DNA from: Thermohalobacter berrensis
GTDB lineage: Bacteria; Bacillota; Clostridia; Tissierellales; Thermohalobacteraceae
Reading direction: 5' to 3'
NCBI RefSeq assembly: GCF_003609645.1
Contig: NZ_MCIB01000001.1
Location: forward strand, 186,001 to 250,000
DNA length: 64,000 nt
Under the pieces are notes generated by a model. That model ran no database searches, was not told the DNA's origin, and saw only the letters and a program-made list of their open reading frames with translations. The position numbers and the translations under genes were made by a program. Positions 35,414 through 45,224 of this stretch are shown here, one piece after another; the first letter of the stretch is position 1, and every line of letters starts with the position of its first letter.

Positions 35414-36076
35414 ATGTTATCAGTTGAACAGATTATTTTTAGACTATTATTATCTATAATCCTTTCTGGGTTAATTGGACTAGAAAGGGAAAGTATAAAA
35501 AGACCAGCTGGTTTTAGAACACATATTTTAGTTTGTGTTGGTTCTACTTTAGCTATGCTAGTTGGTATTCATCTAGTTAATACTTTTAAGTATGAGTCAG
35601 ACCTTGATGTAGCACGTTTAGGAGCTCAAGTAATAAGTGGAATAGGTTTTTTAGGGGCTGGAACAATAATAAAAGAAGGTACAACAGTTAAAGGACTTAC
35701 AACAGCAGCGGGATTATGGGCAGTAGCATGTATTGGGTTAGCTGTTGGTGCAGGGTTCTATGTTGGGGCTATATTTACTACATTTTTTGTAATTATTACT
35801 TTATACCTATTCTCAAAAGTGGATAAACGTATTAAGACAAGAAGAAATTACATTAACTTAAGAATAGTTTCTATAAATAAACCTGGCCAATTAGGGAAGA
35901 TTGGAAAAGTAATGGGAGATATGGGTGCTAATATAAAAAATATAGAATTAGATTCTCGGGAAGAGGATTTAGTAATTGTTTATATAACTGCATTATTGCC
36001 AGATAAATCAGTAAAATTAGAGTTAATAACTAATCTAGGGAATATTGAAGGCATAAATGAAGTAACCGAAAAATAG
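35414..36076 (+). CDS. MgtC/SapB family membrane protein with ACT-like tail
   Basis: 220 residues from ATG 35414 (AGGTG six bases upstream; a GTG at 35405 also in frame). Four membrane segments in the MgtC pattern: LSGLIGLERESIKRPAGFRT, VGSTLAMLVGIH, GIGFLGAGTIIKEG and TTAAGLWAVACIGLAVGAGF. The last ~75 residues look like an ACT domain (NKPGQLGKIGKVMGDMGANI). MgtC relatives affect magnesium limitation and membrane ATP synthase in pathogens; in free-living Firmicutes the role is unclear. No ligand can be named. Confidence 0.88.
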   Translation: MLSVEQIIFRLLLSIILSGLIGLERESIKRPAGFRTHILVCVGSTLAMLVGIHLVNTFKYESDLDVARLGAQVISGIGFLGAGTIIKEGTTVKGLTTAAGLWAVACIGLAVGAGFYVGAIFTTFFVIITLYLFSKVDKRIKTRRNYINLRIVSINKPGQLGKIGKVMGDMGANIKNIELDSREEDLVIVYITALLPDKSVKLELITNLGNIEGINEVTEK

Positions 36077-36094
36077 AGGGAGGATTTTATCTAC

Positions 36095-39000
36095 ATGTCT
36101 TTATCAAATGTTAAAGTGTTTGGTGAATTATTAAAAGCTGTAGATATAAGTATTACAGATAAGGTATTATTTGATTCAGAAGTAGAAAGAGTATATGTTA
36201 ATCCACAAAATAAAAAAATGAAAATAAAATTGAATAGTTATGATGTTGTAGATTATAGCAATATAGATAAAATAAGAGAAGAACTTAAAAGCAGATTAAA
36301 AAAATTTAATGATGTAAATTTTGATATTACCTATTGCAATATAGATTGTCCCAAAGACCATGTTATTAAAAAAATATGGCCTAATATAGTATATTTATTT
36401 AAGAAGAAAATACCTTCTAGTTCTGCTTGGATAAAAACCCTTAAATATCATTTAGAAGATAATACTTTTATTGTTGAAGTTGGAAGTGAAATTGCTTTAT
36501 TTACTATTCAAAATAAAAAATTAGACAAACAGGTTAAAAGTATAATTAATGAGAAATTTAAATTAAAGTTAGATGTAATTTTTACAAATTCTAAGAATAA
36601 AGAATTAGAATTAAGAAAAGATAAATATAATAAGTTAAAGGAAAAAGAAGAATTAAATCTTATTAATAAGATGAAAATAACCCAGAAAACTGAAAAGGAT
36701 AGTCAAGGAAATCGCAATAAAAATGAGAAAAAGAATAATAACGGACTTTTATATGGAAAACAAATTGATAATGATGTAATTAAAATATCAGAAATTCATA
36801 CAGAAACTGGCACCGCTATAATAGAGGGAGAAATATTTGATGTTGAGGTTAAAAATTTGAAAAAAGGCAATAAAAAGCTATATATATTCAACATCACAGA
36901 CTTTACAAATTCTATCACTGTAAAAGTATTTGCTAATAAAAAGTCTCAAGAAGTTTTAGACTCTAATTTGAAGGATGGTTTATATGTTAGAGTGCAAGGG
37001 AATGTTGTATATGATAACTTTATAAAACAATTAATTGTAATGTGTAAAGCAATAAAAATTGTTAATAAGCCTTTAAGAGTAGATGATTGTAATGAAAAAA
37101 GGGTTGAATTACATGTACATACACAAATGAGCTCTATGGATGGTGTTTCAAGTTTCAAAGATATTGCTAAAAGAGCTTCAGAATGGGGACATAAAGCAAT
37201 TGCTATTACTGACCACGGAGTTGTTCAGAGTTTTCCTGAAGGAATGGAAGCTGGAAAAAAATATGGTATTAAGGTCCTTTATGGGGTTGAAGGTTATGTA
37301 GTAAATGATAGTAAACCTATTGTAATTAATTACAATGATGAGCCATTAAATTGTGAATATGTAGTATTTGATATTGAAACTACCGGGCTTTCACCTACTA
37401 ATGACAAAATTACAGAGATTGGAGCAGTAAAAATAAGAAACAATGAAATTGTTGATAGATTCAATCAACTCATTAATCCAGAAGTAGAAATCCCTGAAAA
37501 AATTGTGAAACTTACTGGTATAACTAATGAATTAGTTAAGGACAAGCCTACTATAGAAGAGGTGTTACCAAAGTTTATTGATTTCATTGGTGACTCTGTT
37601 ATAGTTGCACATAATGCAAATTTTGATACAAGCTTTATAAAAGAGAATTGTAGAAGATTAGACTTAAACTTAAACAATCCGATTCTAGATACCTTAGAAC
37701 TTACTAGAGCATTGTTTCCTAAATTAAAGAGTCATAGGCTCAATAAAGTCTGTGAACATTTAAATGTTAAACTTGAAAACCATCATAGAGCTGTAGATGA
37801 TTCTGAAGCTACAGCTAAAGTTCTATTGAAATGTTTTACACTTTTACAACAAAAAGAAGTCGAAAAATTAGAAGATTTAAATAAAATCTTTACTGACAAG
37901 AAAATTAATAAGTCAGACAAAGCTTACCATATTGTTATATTTGCAAAAAACTATAGAGGACTTAAAAATCTTTATAAAATAGTATCAGAATCACATCTTA
38001 AATACTTTTATAGAAAACCAAGAATACCTAAATCTTTAATTGCCAAATATAAAGAAGATTTAATTTTAGGTACAGCATGTGAAGCTGGTGAATTATATAA
38101 AGCAATATTAGAAAATAAAGGTTATAATGAAATAAGGGATATCGTTAATTTTTATGATTACCTAGAAATACAACCAATTGATAATAACTTACATTTAATA
38201 GAGAAAGGATTCGTAAAGGATAAAGAGGGGTTAAGACAAATCAATAGAAAAATTGTTTCCCTTGGGAATAAGTTTAATAAACCAGTTGTTGCCACGGGAG
38301 ATGTTCATTTTCTAGATCCACAAGACGAAGCTTTCAGAAGGATATTAATGCATGGTCAAGGGTTTGCTGATGCTGATAACCAAGCACCTTTATATTTTAA
38401 AACAACTAACGAAATGCTAGAAGAATTTAGTTATTTAGGTAAAGAAAAAGCAAAGGAAGTAGTCATAAAAAATCCTAACTTTATAGCAAATATGATTGAG
38501 GATATGTTACCAATCCCTGAAGGTACTTTTCCACCGAAGATTGAAGGATCTGAAGAAGAATTAAGAAAAATGACCTATAGAAAAGCAAAAAGTATATATG
38601 GAGACCCATTACCTGAGATTGTAGAGGATAGACTTGAAAGAGAGTTAAATTCTATAATAAAAAATGGTTATGCAGTTTTATATATAATTGCTCAAAAGCT
38701 TGTTACTAAATCGTTAAAAGATGGATATTTAGTTGGGTCAAGAGGATCTGTTGGTTCTTCTTTTGTTGCAACTATGAGCGACATTACAGAAGTTAATCCA
38801 TTACCACCTCACTATGTTTGTCCTAAATGTAAGAACAGTGAATTTATTACAGATGGTTCTATAGGGTCAGGTGTAGACCTTCCTGATAAAGATTGTCCTA
38901 AATGTGGAACTAAATATGAAAAAGATGGTCATGATATACCTTTTGAGGTTTTCTTAGGATTTGAAGGAGACAAAGAACCAGATATTGATTTAAACTTTGC

Positions 39001-40405
39001 AGGTGAATATCAACCTGTAGCTCACAAATATACAGAAACTTTGTTTGGAAAAGGACATGTTTTTAGGGCTGGTACAATAGGTACAATTGCAGAAAAAACT
39101 GCTTATGGATTTGTAAAGAAGTATTTTGATGAAAAGAAAGTTGCAGTAAATAATGCGGAAATTAATAGATTAGTAAAGGGATGTACGGGAGTTAAAAGAA
39201 CTTCTGGTCAACATCCAGGAGGATTAATGGTAGTTCCTCAAGATAAAGAAATATTTGATTTTACACCAATACAATATCCAGCCAATGATAAGAGCTCTGG
39301 AGTAATAACTACTCATTTTGATTACCATTCAATAAGTGGTAGGATATTAAAACTTGATATATTAGGTCATGATGTTCCTACTATTATAAAAATGCTAGAA
39401 GATTTAACAGGAGTTGATCCTCAACAAATACCATTAGATGATAAACAAACACTAAAGATTTTTACTTCAACAGAACCTTTAGGTATTAGTAAAGAAGATA
39501 TAAACTGTGAAGTAGGCACTTTAGGAATACCTGAATTTGGAACAAAATTTGTAAGACAAATGCTTATTGATACAAAGCCAAATTCATTTGCAGGTCTTGT
39601 TAGAATAAGTGGTTTATCCCATGGTACTGATGTTTGGTTAAATAATGCACAAGATTTAGTTAAAAATGGAGTAGCCACTTTGGAAGAGGTTATTTCTACA
39701 AGAGATGATATTATGTTATATCTTATTTATAATGGTTTAAATAAAAAGAAATCCTTCAAAATTATGGAGAAAGTAAGAAAAGGTAAGGGGTTAACAGAAG
39801 AGGAAGAACAATACATGAGGGAAAATAATATTCCTGATTGGTATATTGAATCATGTAAAAAGATTAAGTATATGTTCCCTAAAGCACATGCTGTTGCTTA
39901 TACAATGATGTCATTTAGAATAGCCTATTTTAAAGTTTACTATCCAGAAGCATTTTATGCTACGTATTTTACTTCAAAAGCAATGGATTTTGATGCAGAT
40001 TTAATAACTAAAGGGGAAGAAACTGTAAAAGAAAAAATTAAAGAATTAGAATCATTGGGGAATAACAAAACAGCAAAAGAGAAAAATTTACTAACCGTTC
40101 TAGAGGTTGCTTTAGAAATGTACAAAAGGGGTCTAAAGTTTGAAAAAGTAGACTTATATAAATCAGATAGTGATAAATTCTTAATAGGCAAAAATGGAAT
40201 TATACCACCTCTAAAATCCCTTCAAGGAGTTGGTGAAAATGCAGCTAAAAGTATTGCAAAAGAAAGGGAAAACGGTCAATTTCTATCTATAGAAGACTTG
40301 GTAAATAGGGCTAAGGTTACTAAAACAGTAATTGAGGCTTTAAAAGGACATGGTTGTCTAGACGGAATGCCAGAAAGCAACCAATTAAGCCTATTTAGTA
40401 TTTGA
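36095..40405 (+). CDS. polC: DNA polymerase III PolC
   Basis: 1436 residues, the Firmicutes replicative polymerase with built-in proofreading. An N-terminal region and OB fold (about 235-330), then PHP motif VELHVHTQMSSMDGV from ~336, which is split by the DEDD exonuclease (YVVFDIETTGLSPTNDKITE, ~422). The catalytic core follows from ~800, including a zinc-finger pair (CPKCKNSEF, CPKCGTKYE, ~908-935) and GSRGSVGSSFVATM. A helix-hairpin-helix lies near the C terminus (SLQGVGENAAKSIA). Length is typical. It follows mgtC-like by 18 bases. Confidence 0.98.
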   Translation: MSLSNVKVFGELLKAVDISITDKVLFDSEVERVYVNPQNKKMKIKLNSYDVVDYSNIDKIREELKSRLKKFNDVNFDITYCNIDCPKDHVIKKIWPNIVYLFKKKIPSSSAWIKTLKYHLEDNTFIVEVGSEIALFTIQNKKLDKQVKSIINEKFKLKLDVIFTNSKNKELELRKDKYNKLKEKEELNLINKMKITQKTEKDSQGNRNKNEKKNNNGLLYGKQIDNDVIKISEIHTETGTAIIEGEIFDVEVKNLKKGNKKLYIFNITDFTNSITVKVFANKKSQEVLDSNLKDGLYVRVQGNVVYDNFIKQLIVMCKAIKIVNKPLRVDDCNEKRVELHVHTQMSSMDGVSSFKDIAKRASEWGHKAIAITDHGVVQSFPEGMEAGKKYGIKVLYGVEGYVVNDSKPIVINYNDEPLNCEYVVFDIETTGLSPTNDKITEIGAVKIRNNEIVDRFNQLINPEVEIPEKIVKLTGITNELVKDKPTIEEVLPKFIDFIGDSVIVAHNANFDTSFIKENCRRLDLNLNNPILDTLELTRALFPKLKSHRLNKVCEHLNVKLENHHRAVDDSEATAKVLLKCFTLLQQKEVEKLEDLNKIFTDKKINKSDKAYHIVIFAKNYRGLKNLYKIVSESHLKYFYRKPRIPKSLIAKYKEDLILGTACEAGELYKAILENKGYNEIRDIVNFYDYLEIQPIDNNLHLIEKGFVKDKEGLRQINRKIVSLGNKFNKPVVATGDVHFLDPQDEAFRRILMHGQGFADADNQAPLYFKTTNEMLEEFSYLGKEKAKEVVIKNPNFIANMIEDMLPIPEGTFPPKIEGSEEELRKMTYRKAKSIYGDPLPEIVEDRLERELNSIIKNGYAVLYIIAQKLVTKSLKDGYLVGSRGSVGSSFVATMSDITEVNPLPPHYVCPKCKNSEFITDGSIGSGVDLPDKDCPKCGTKYEKDGHDIPFEVFLGFEGDKEPDIDLNFAGEYQPVAHKYTETLFGKGHVFRAGTIGTIAEKTAYGFVKKYFDEKKVAVNNAEINRLVKGCTGVKRTSGQHPGGLMVVPQDKEIFDFTPIQYPANDKSSGVITTHFDYHSISGRILKLDILGHDVPTIIKMLEDLTGVDPQQIPLDDKQTLKIFTSTEPLGISKEDINCEVGTLGIPEFGTKFVRQMLIDTKPNSFAGLVRISGLSHGTDVWLNNAQDLVKNGVATLEEVISTRDDIMLYLIYNGLNKKKSFKIMEKVRKGKGLTEEEEQYMRENNIPDWYIESCKKIKYMFPKAHAVAYTMMSFRIAYFKVYYPEAFYATYFTSKAMDFDADLITKGEETVKEKIKELESLGNNKTAKEKNLLTVLEVALEMYKRGLKFEKVDLYKSDSDKFLIGKNGIIPPLKSLQGVGENAAKSIAKERENGQFLSIEDLVNRAKVTKTVIEALKGHGCLDGMPESNQLSLFSI

Positions 40406-40430
40406 TTTTTTGAAAAGAATGTGTTATATT
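40402..40430 (+). promoter_or_regulatory. Promoter at the polC end (TTGATT-N17-TATATT)
   Basis: -35 TTGATT (40402-40407, overlapping the polC stop), 17-base spacer and -10 TATATT (40425-40430). Transcription would begin near 40437, about 30 bases before the hairpin at 40464. It probably drives rimP-nusA through that attenuator. Confidence 0.65.
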
Positions 40431-40463
40431 TAAAAGTAAACAACGAGATAATTAAGTAAGGAA

Positions 40464-40495
40464 AAAGAGTGGGTTTGTCCCACTCTTTAGTTTTT
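40464..40495 (+). terminator. Intrinsic terminator/attenuator before rimP
   Basis: AAAGAGTGGG (40464-40473) pairs with CCCACTCTTT (40479-40488), then AGTTTTT. It can end polC transcription and also lies just after the promoter at 40402, so it may act as an attenuator for the rimP operon. From memory, similar GAGTGGG hairpins occur before rimP in other Firmicutes. The rest of the gap to rimP holds no gene. Confidence 0.8.
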
Positions 40496-40569
40496 CAAGA
40501 AAAGACTTAGTATAAGAAAAAATTTTTATGAAAAAATAAAAATAAATGTAATAAAATGGAGGTGAGATA

Positions 40570-41040
40570 ATGAGTACTAAAAAAGAAATAGAAAAAATAG
40601 TAAAAGATATAACAATACCAATTTTAGATGATTATGACTTTGAACTTGTAGATGTAGAATATGTAAAAGAGGGCTCTCAAAAATTTTTAAGGGTTTACAT
40701 AGATAAGCCTGGTGGGATTACTATAGATGACTGCCAAAAAGTGAGTGAAAGATTAAGTGACAAACTTGATGAAATTGATCCTATAGAAGAAAGATACTTT
40801 TTAGAAGTTTCTTCTCCAGGAATAGACAGACCATTAAAAACAGATAGAGATTTGGAACGTAATCTTAACAAAGATGTTGAAGTAAGTCTATATAAGCCAA
40901 TTGATGGAAAAAGAAAGTTTATGGGTAAATTAATTAAATTTGATGATGATAAAATTCAAATTGAAGATGAAAGTGTTGGTACTTTAGATATTGAGAAGAA
41001 AATTATAGCTAAAATTAACTTGGCTGTTAAATTTGAATAG
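40570..41040 (+). CDS. rimP: Ribosome maturation factor RimP
   Basis: 156 residues. Recognised by DYDFELVDVEYVKEGSQKFL, RVYIDKPGGITIDDCQKVSE and FLEVSSPGIDRPLKTDRDL. RimP helps assemble the 30S subunit. It starts the rimP-nusA-ylxR-ylxQ-infB-rbfA cluster, conserved across Firmicutes. Site TGGAGGTGAG. Alpha/beta N-domain then Sm-like C-domain. Confidence 0.96.
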   Translation: MSTKKEIEKIVKDITIPILDDYDFELVDVEYVKEGSQKFLRVYIDKPGGITIDDCQKVSERLSDKLDEIDPIEERYFLEVSSPGIDRPLKTDRDLERNLNKDVEVSLYKPIDGKRKFMGKLIKFDDDKIQIEDESVGTLDIEKKIIAKINLAVKFE

Positions 41041-41049
41041 GGAGGTATA

Positions 41050-42165
41050 ATGATGAGAGCCGAGTTCTTAGATGCTTTAGAAGAAATAGTAAAGGATAAG
41101 GGAATTTCAAAAGATATACTGTATGATGCTTTAGAGGCTGCACTAAAAACTGCTTATAAGAAAAATTTTGGTTCAGCACAAAATGTTGAAATAGAAATAG
41201 ATAAAGAAAATGGAGACGCTAAAGTTTATGCTAAGAAAACTGTAGTAGAAGAGGTTGAAAATGATTTATTAGAGTTGAATATTGAGGAAGCGAGAAAAAT
41301 AAATCCTAAGTATGAGATTGGAGATATTGTAAGGGTAGAGGTTACACCTAAAAATTTTGGAAGAATAGCAGCCCAAACTGCTAAACAAGTTGTTCTTCAG
41401 CGTATAAGAGAGGCAGAAAGAGAAATAGTTTATGAAGAATTTGTTAATAGAGAATCAGAGATTGTAACAGGTTTAGTGCAAAGAGTAAGTAAGTCTAATA
41501 TATTAGTAAATCTAGGTAGAACAGAAGGTATATTACCAAATAGTGAACAAATTCAAGGGGAAATTTATAATCAAGGTGATAGAATAAAATCGTATATATT
41601 AGAAGTTAAAAAGACTACTAAAGGACCTCAGATTATTTTATCTAGGACCCATCCAGGTCTTGTAAAAAGATTATTTGAATTAGAAGTACCTGAAATTCAT
41701 GATGGTATAGTAGATATTTTTAGTATTGCTAGAGAACCTGGCTCAAGAACTAAAATAGCAGTTTATTCAAATGACCAAAACGTGGACCCAGTAGGAGCAT
41801 GTGTTGGCTATAAAGGTAGTAGGGTTAAAGCCATTGTTGATGAATTAAATGGTGAGAAAATAGATATAGTTACATGGAATAAAAACATCGAAGAATTTAT
41901 TTCAAATAGTTTAAGTCCTGCTAAAGTACTTAGTGTTGAAGTCAATGAAGAAGAGAAAACTGCAAAAGTAATAGTTCCTGACTATCAACTATCTCTAGCT
42001 ATAGGAAAAGAAGGGCAAAACGCTCGACTTGCAGCTAAACTAACAAATTGGAAGATTGATATAAAAAGTGAAAGTCAAGCAAAAGCTGAAGAGGTAAATG
42101 AAAATATAACTAAAGAAGAATCTTTAGATGATGTTGAATCAGAAAATATTGAATTAATAGATTAA
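41050..42165 (+). CDS. nusA: Transcription elongation/termination factor NusA
   Basis: 371 residues: N-terminal RNA polymerase-binding domain (about 1-125), S1 domain (about 135-200), and two KH domains (about 210-345; KH motifs GACVGYKGSRVKAIVDELNG and LAIGKEGQNARLAAKLTNWK). The acidic C-terminal repeats of enterics are absent, replaced by a short acidic tail, as is normal in Firmicutes. It stimulates pausing and intrinsic termination. Follows rimP by 9 bases with GGGAGGTATA. Confidence 0.97.
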   Translation: MMRAEFLDALEEIVKDKGISKDILYDALEAALKTAYKKNFGSAQNVEIEIDKENGDAKVYAKKTVVEEVENDLLELNIEEARKINPKYEIGDIVRVEVTPKNFGRIAAQTAKQVVLQRIREAEREIVYEEFVNRESEIVTGLVQRVSKSNILVNLGRTEGILPNSEQIQGEIYNQGDRIKSYILEVKKTTKGPQIILSRTHPGLVKRLFELEVPEIHDGIVDIFSIAREPGSRTKIAVYSNDQNVDPVGACVGYKGSRVKAIVDELNGEKIDIVTWNKNIEEFISNSLSPAKVLSVEVNEEEKTAKVIVPDYQLSLAIGKEGQNARLAAKLTNWKIDIKSESQAKAEEVNENITKEESLDDVESENIELID

Positions 42166-42181
42166 TAAGGGGTGGTATAAT

Positions 42182-42451
42182 ATGAAAAAGAAAAGAATAC
42201 CACTTAGAAAATGTGTAGGTTGCGGTGAGAGCAAACCAAAAAAGGAACTCATAAGAGTTGTTAGAAATAAAGAAGGTCAAGTGAATATTGACCAAACAGG
42301 TAAAGCTAAAGGTAGAGGAGCATATATATGTAAAGGTGAAGAATGTATAAATAAAGCTATAAAAGAAAAAAAGCTAAATAGATCTTTAAAGATTGATATA
42401 CCAAAGGAAATATATGAAGAAATAAAAAAGGTGATATTGGAAAATGAGTAA
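42182..42451 (+). CDS. rnpM: YlxR / RnpM, RNA-binding regulator of RNase P
   Basis: 89 residues. Matches the YlxR fold (DUF448): RKCVGCGESKPKKELIRVVR with the conserved GCGESKPK, and GKAKGRGAYICKGEECINKA. In B. subtilis this protein (YlxR, renamed RnpM) binds RNase P RNA and lowers its activity. Position between nusA and ylxQ is standard. It overlaps ylxQ by 8 bases. GGGGTGGTATAAT precedes the ATG. Confidence 0.94.
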   Translation: MKKKRIPLRKCVGCGESKPKKELIRVVRNKEGQVNIDQTGKAKGRGAYICKGEECINKAIKEKKLNRSLKIDIPKEIYEEIKKVILENE

Positions 42452-42740
42452 AGCCTATACTATGCTTGGATTTGCACAAAAAGCTAGAAAAATAAAATAT
42501 GGTGAAATAGGTTGTACTCTATCAGTAAAAAAGAAAAAGTGTAAACTATTAATAATAGCAAAAGATGCTTCTAAAAACACTAAAGAAAAATTTATAAAAT
42601 TATGTAATAAGTATAATGTTAAATATATAGAATTTGGACAAAAAGATAGCTTAGGAAATGCTATAGGTAAAGGTTTAATTTCAGTTATAGCTATTTGTGA
42701 TAATAATTTTGCTGCAACATTAGAAGATATTTTAATATAA
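42444..42740 (+). CDS. ylxQ: YlxQ, L7Ae/L30e-family RNA-binding protein
   Basis: 98 residues. L7Ae-like core: MLGFAQKARKIKYGEIGCTL, KCKLLIIAKDASKNTKEKFI and GNAIGKGLISVIAICDNNFA. Family members bind kink-turn RNAs; the target of YlxQ in Firmicutes is unsettled. Start inside the end of rnpM (AAGGTGATATTGG upstream), indicating coupling. Confidence 0.93.
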   Translation: MSKAYTMLGFAQKARKIKYGEIGCTLSVKKKKCKLLIIAKDASKNTKEKFIKLCNKYNVKYIEFGQKDSLGNAIGKGLISVIAICDNNFAATLEDILI

Positions 42741-42744
42741 TTTA

Positions 42745-42769
42745 TCACCTGTAAAAAAATAGGGGGTGA
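42745..42769 (+). promoter_or_regulatory. Possible SD-masking hairpin before infB
   Basis: TCACCT (42745-42750) can pair with GGGTGA (42764-42769), which contains part of the infB Shine-Dalgarno AGGGGGTGA. A 13-base loop separates them. It may reduce infB translation when folded; the pairing is short and might be chance. Confidence 0.35.
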
Positions 42770-42774
42770 AGAAA

Positions 42775-44814
42775 TTGTCAAAAAAGAGAGTATATCAACT
42801 AGCAAAGGAATTGGGGATTACCAGTAAGGAGTTAATGTCTAAACTAAGAGAATTAGATATAAATGTTGAATCTCATATGAATACTTTAGAGGAAGATGAA
42901 GCAGAACTATTAAAAGAATTATTCAAAGAAGAGGAAAATAATAAGAACAATCATCAAAAACAAAATAAATCAAAATCTAATAATAATAATAAGAATAAGT
43001 CAAAAAATGATGAGAATAAAAAAGATAAGAACGAAAGCAAAAAAGAAAATTCAAATAAAGAGGAAAATAAAATTATTGAAATTGAAGAAAAGATAGTTGT
43101 TAAAGAGTTAGCAGAAAAAATTAATGTGAATCCAAATGAAGTTATTACAAAGCTAATTGGTTTAGGTGTTATGGCTAATATTAATCAAGAAATAGATTTT
43201 GATACTGCTAGTATAATAGCAGAAGAATTTAATTATGAAGTTAAAGCAGCTGAAATAGAAGAAGATAACGAAGATGAAGGATTAGATTTTGAAGATAAGC
43301 CAGAAGACTTAGCCCCAAGAGCACCAATTGTAACTGTAATGGGACATGTTGACCATGGAAAAACATCATTATTAGATGCAATAAGAAAAACTAATTTAAC
43401 AGAAAAAGAAGCAGGAGGAATTACTCAACATATAGGTGCTTCAGTAGTAAATGTTAATGATAAGAAGATAGTTTTCTTAGATACACCGGGACATGAGGCA
43501 TTTACTGCGATGAGAGCTAGAGGAGCTCAGGTAACAGATATAGCTATATTAGTAGTAGCTGCAGACGATGGTGTAATGCCTCAAACTGTAGAAGCTATAA
43601 ACCATGCAAAAGCTGCAGATGTTCCTATAATTGTAGCTGTTAATAAGATAGATAAACCAAATGCAAACCCCGAAAGAGTTAAACAAGAACTTACAGAACA
43701 TGGATTAGTACCTGAAGAATGGGGTGGAGATACAATTTTTGTACCTATATCAGCCCTAAAAAAACAGGGTATTGATGAACTTTTAGAAATGATAATTCTA
43801 GTTTCAGAAATGCAGGAGCTAAAGGCAAACCCAGATAGAAAAGCTAAAGGTACAATTATAGAAGCACAGCTTGATAAAGGTAGAGGAGCTGTGGCAACTG
43901 TAATAGTACAAAAAGGTACATTAAAAGTAGGAGATGCAGTTGTAGCTGGAACTTCTTATGGAAGAATTAGAGCAATGATTGATGATAAAGGAAAACGAGT
44001 TAAAAAAGTAGGTCCATCTACTCCAGTAGAAATATTAGGTTTATCTGAAGTTCCAGATGCAGGTGAAATCCTATATGCTGTTGATGATGATAAAAAGGCT
44101 AGAACTATAGCAGAAAATAGACAAGAAAAATTAAGAAGAGAACAACTTAAAGCAAAACAAAAAATAACATTAGATGACCTTTTTGATCAGATTCAGAAAG
44201 GAGAAGTAAAAGACTTAAATGTGATTATAAAAGCTGATGTTAGAGGATCTATAGAAGCAGTAAAACAAGCAATAGAAAAGTTAAGTAATGAGGAAGTAAA
44301 AGTAAATACAATACATGGTGGTGTTGGTGCTATTACTGAAAGTGACGTAATGCTAGCTTCAGCTTCAAATGCAATTATAGTTGGTTTTAATGTAAGACCA
44401 ACATCTCCAGCTAGGGATTTAGGAAAGCGAGAAAAGGTAGATATTAGAACATATAGAATAATTTACAATGCTATTGAGGATATTGAAGCTGCGATTAAAG
44501 GTATGCTTGAACCTGAGTATAAAGAAGTTGTGCTAGGTAGAGCGGAGGTTAGAGCTACATTTAAAATACCTAACGTAGGTGTTGTAGCAGGTATATATGT
44601 TCAAGAGGGTAAAATTACTAGAAATTCAAAAGTTAGATTATTAAGAGACAATGTTGTAATACATGAAGGAGAAATTTCCTCACTTAAGAGATTCAAAGAT
44701 GATGTTAGAGAGATTATGACAGGTTACGAGGGTGGTTTAGGAATAGAAAATTATAATGATATAAAAGAAGGAGATATAATCGAAGCTTATATAATGGAAG
44801 AAGTTAAAAAATAA
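42775..44814 (+). CDS. infB: Translation initiation factor IF-2
   Basis: 679 residues from TTG 42775; a GTG at 42766 falls in the AGGGGGTGA site itself. Two IF2-N modules (about 3-42 and 104-150) surround a Lys/Asn/Glu-rich linker. The G domain starts at ~188: [34 protein letters not shown] and [10 protein letters not shown]. Domains II-IV with initiator-tRNA binding complete it. GTPase that delivers fMet-tRNA to the 30S and promotes subunit joining. Short linker relative to enteric IF2. Confidence 0.97.
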   Translation: MSKKRVYQLAKELGITSKELMSKLRELDINVESHMNTLEEDEAELLKELFKEEENNKNNHQKQNKSKSNNNNKNKSKNDENKKDKNESKKENSNKEENKIIEIEEKIVVKELAEKINVNPNEVITKLIGLGVMANINQEIDFDTASIIAEEFNYEVKAAEIEEDNEDEGLDFEDKPEDLAPRAPIVTVMGHVDHGKTSLLDAIRKTNLTEKEAGGITQHIGASVVNVNDKKIVFLDTPGHEAFTAMRARGAQVTDIAILVVAADDGVMPQTVEAINHAKAADVPIIVAVNKIDKPNANPERVKQELTEHGLVPEEWGGDTIFVPISALKKQGIDELLEMIILVSEMQELKANPDRKAKGTIIEAQLDKGRGAVATVIVQKGTLKVGDAVVAGTSYGRIRAMIDDKGKRVKKVGPSTPVEILGLSEVPDAGEILYAVDDDKKARTIAENRQEKLRREQLKAKQKITLDDLFDQIQKGEVKDLNVIIKADVRGSIEAVKQAIEKLSNEEVKVNTIHGGVGAITESDVMLASASNAIIVGFNVRPTSPARDLGKREKVDIRTYRIIYNAIEDIEAAIKGMLEPEYKEVVLGRAEVRATFKIPNVGVVAGIYVQEGKITRNSKVRLLRDNVVIHEGEISSLKRFKDDVREIMTGYEGGLGIENYNDIKEGDIIEAYIMEEVKK

Positions 44815-44840
44815 ATATTATAGAGGAAGGTGAGCTTTAT

Positions 44841-45224
44841 ATGGGCTCAAATAGAATTGCAAGAATTTCAGAAGAAGTAAAAAAGATAGTGAGTAAATTA
44901 ATAAAACATCAGTTAAAAGATCCTAGAATTTCACCACTAACTAGTATTACTGAAGTAGAAGTAACAAATGATTTAAGATATGCAAAAATTTATATTAGTG
45001 TATTAGGTAGCAATAAAGAAAAAGAAAATACTATAAAAGGTTTAGAGAATGCAAAAGGATATATAAGAAAAGAGATTGGGAAAAATTTGAAAATTAGATA
45101 TACGCCAGAACCAATCTTTGAGTTAGACAGATCAATTGAAAGAGGAGTATATATATCAAAATTAATAGATAAAGTTAGTAAAAGAGATAAAGAAAAAGAA
45201 GAGGAAAATGATCATGAACAGTAA
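44841..45224 (+). CDS. rbfA: Ribosome-binding factor A
   Basis: 127 residues. KH-like fold with LKDPRISPLTSITEVEVTND, AKIYISVLGS, ENAKGYIRKEIGKNLKIRYT and PEPIFELDRSIERG. It matures the 3' end of 16S rRNA region of the 30S subunit. The charged C-terminal tail (KRDKEKEEENDHEQ) overlaps the start of nrnA. Strong GAGGAAGGTGAGC site. Confidence 0.96.
   Translation: MGSNRIARISEEVKKIVSKLIKHQLKDPRISPLTSITEVEVTNDLRYAKIYISVLGSNKEKENTIKGLENAKGYIRKEIGKNLKIRYTPEPIFELDRSIERGVYISKLIDKVSKRDKEKEEENDHEQ

Noticed and set aside
42925-43085. Repetitive AAT/AAA-rich stretch in infB as a tandem repeat element
   Set aside because: It encodes the low-complexity Lys/Asn/Glu linker normal for IF-2 in AT-rich genomes.
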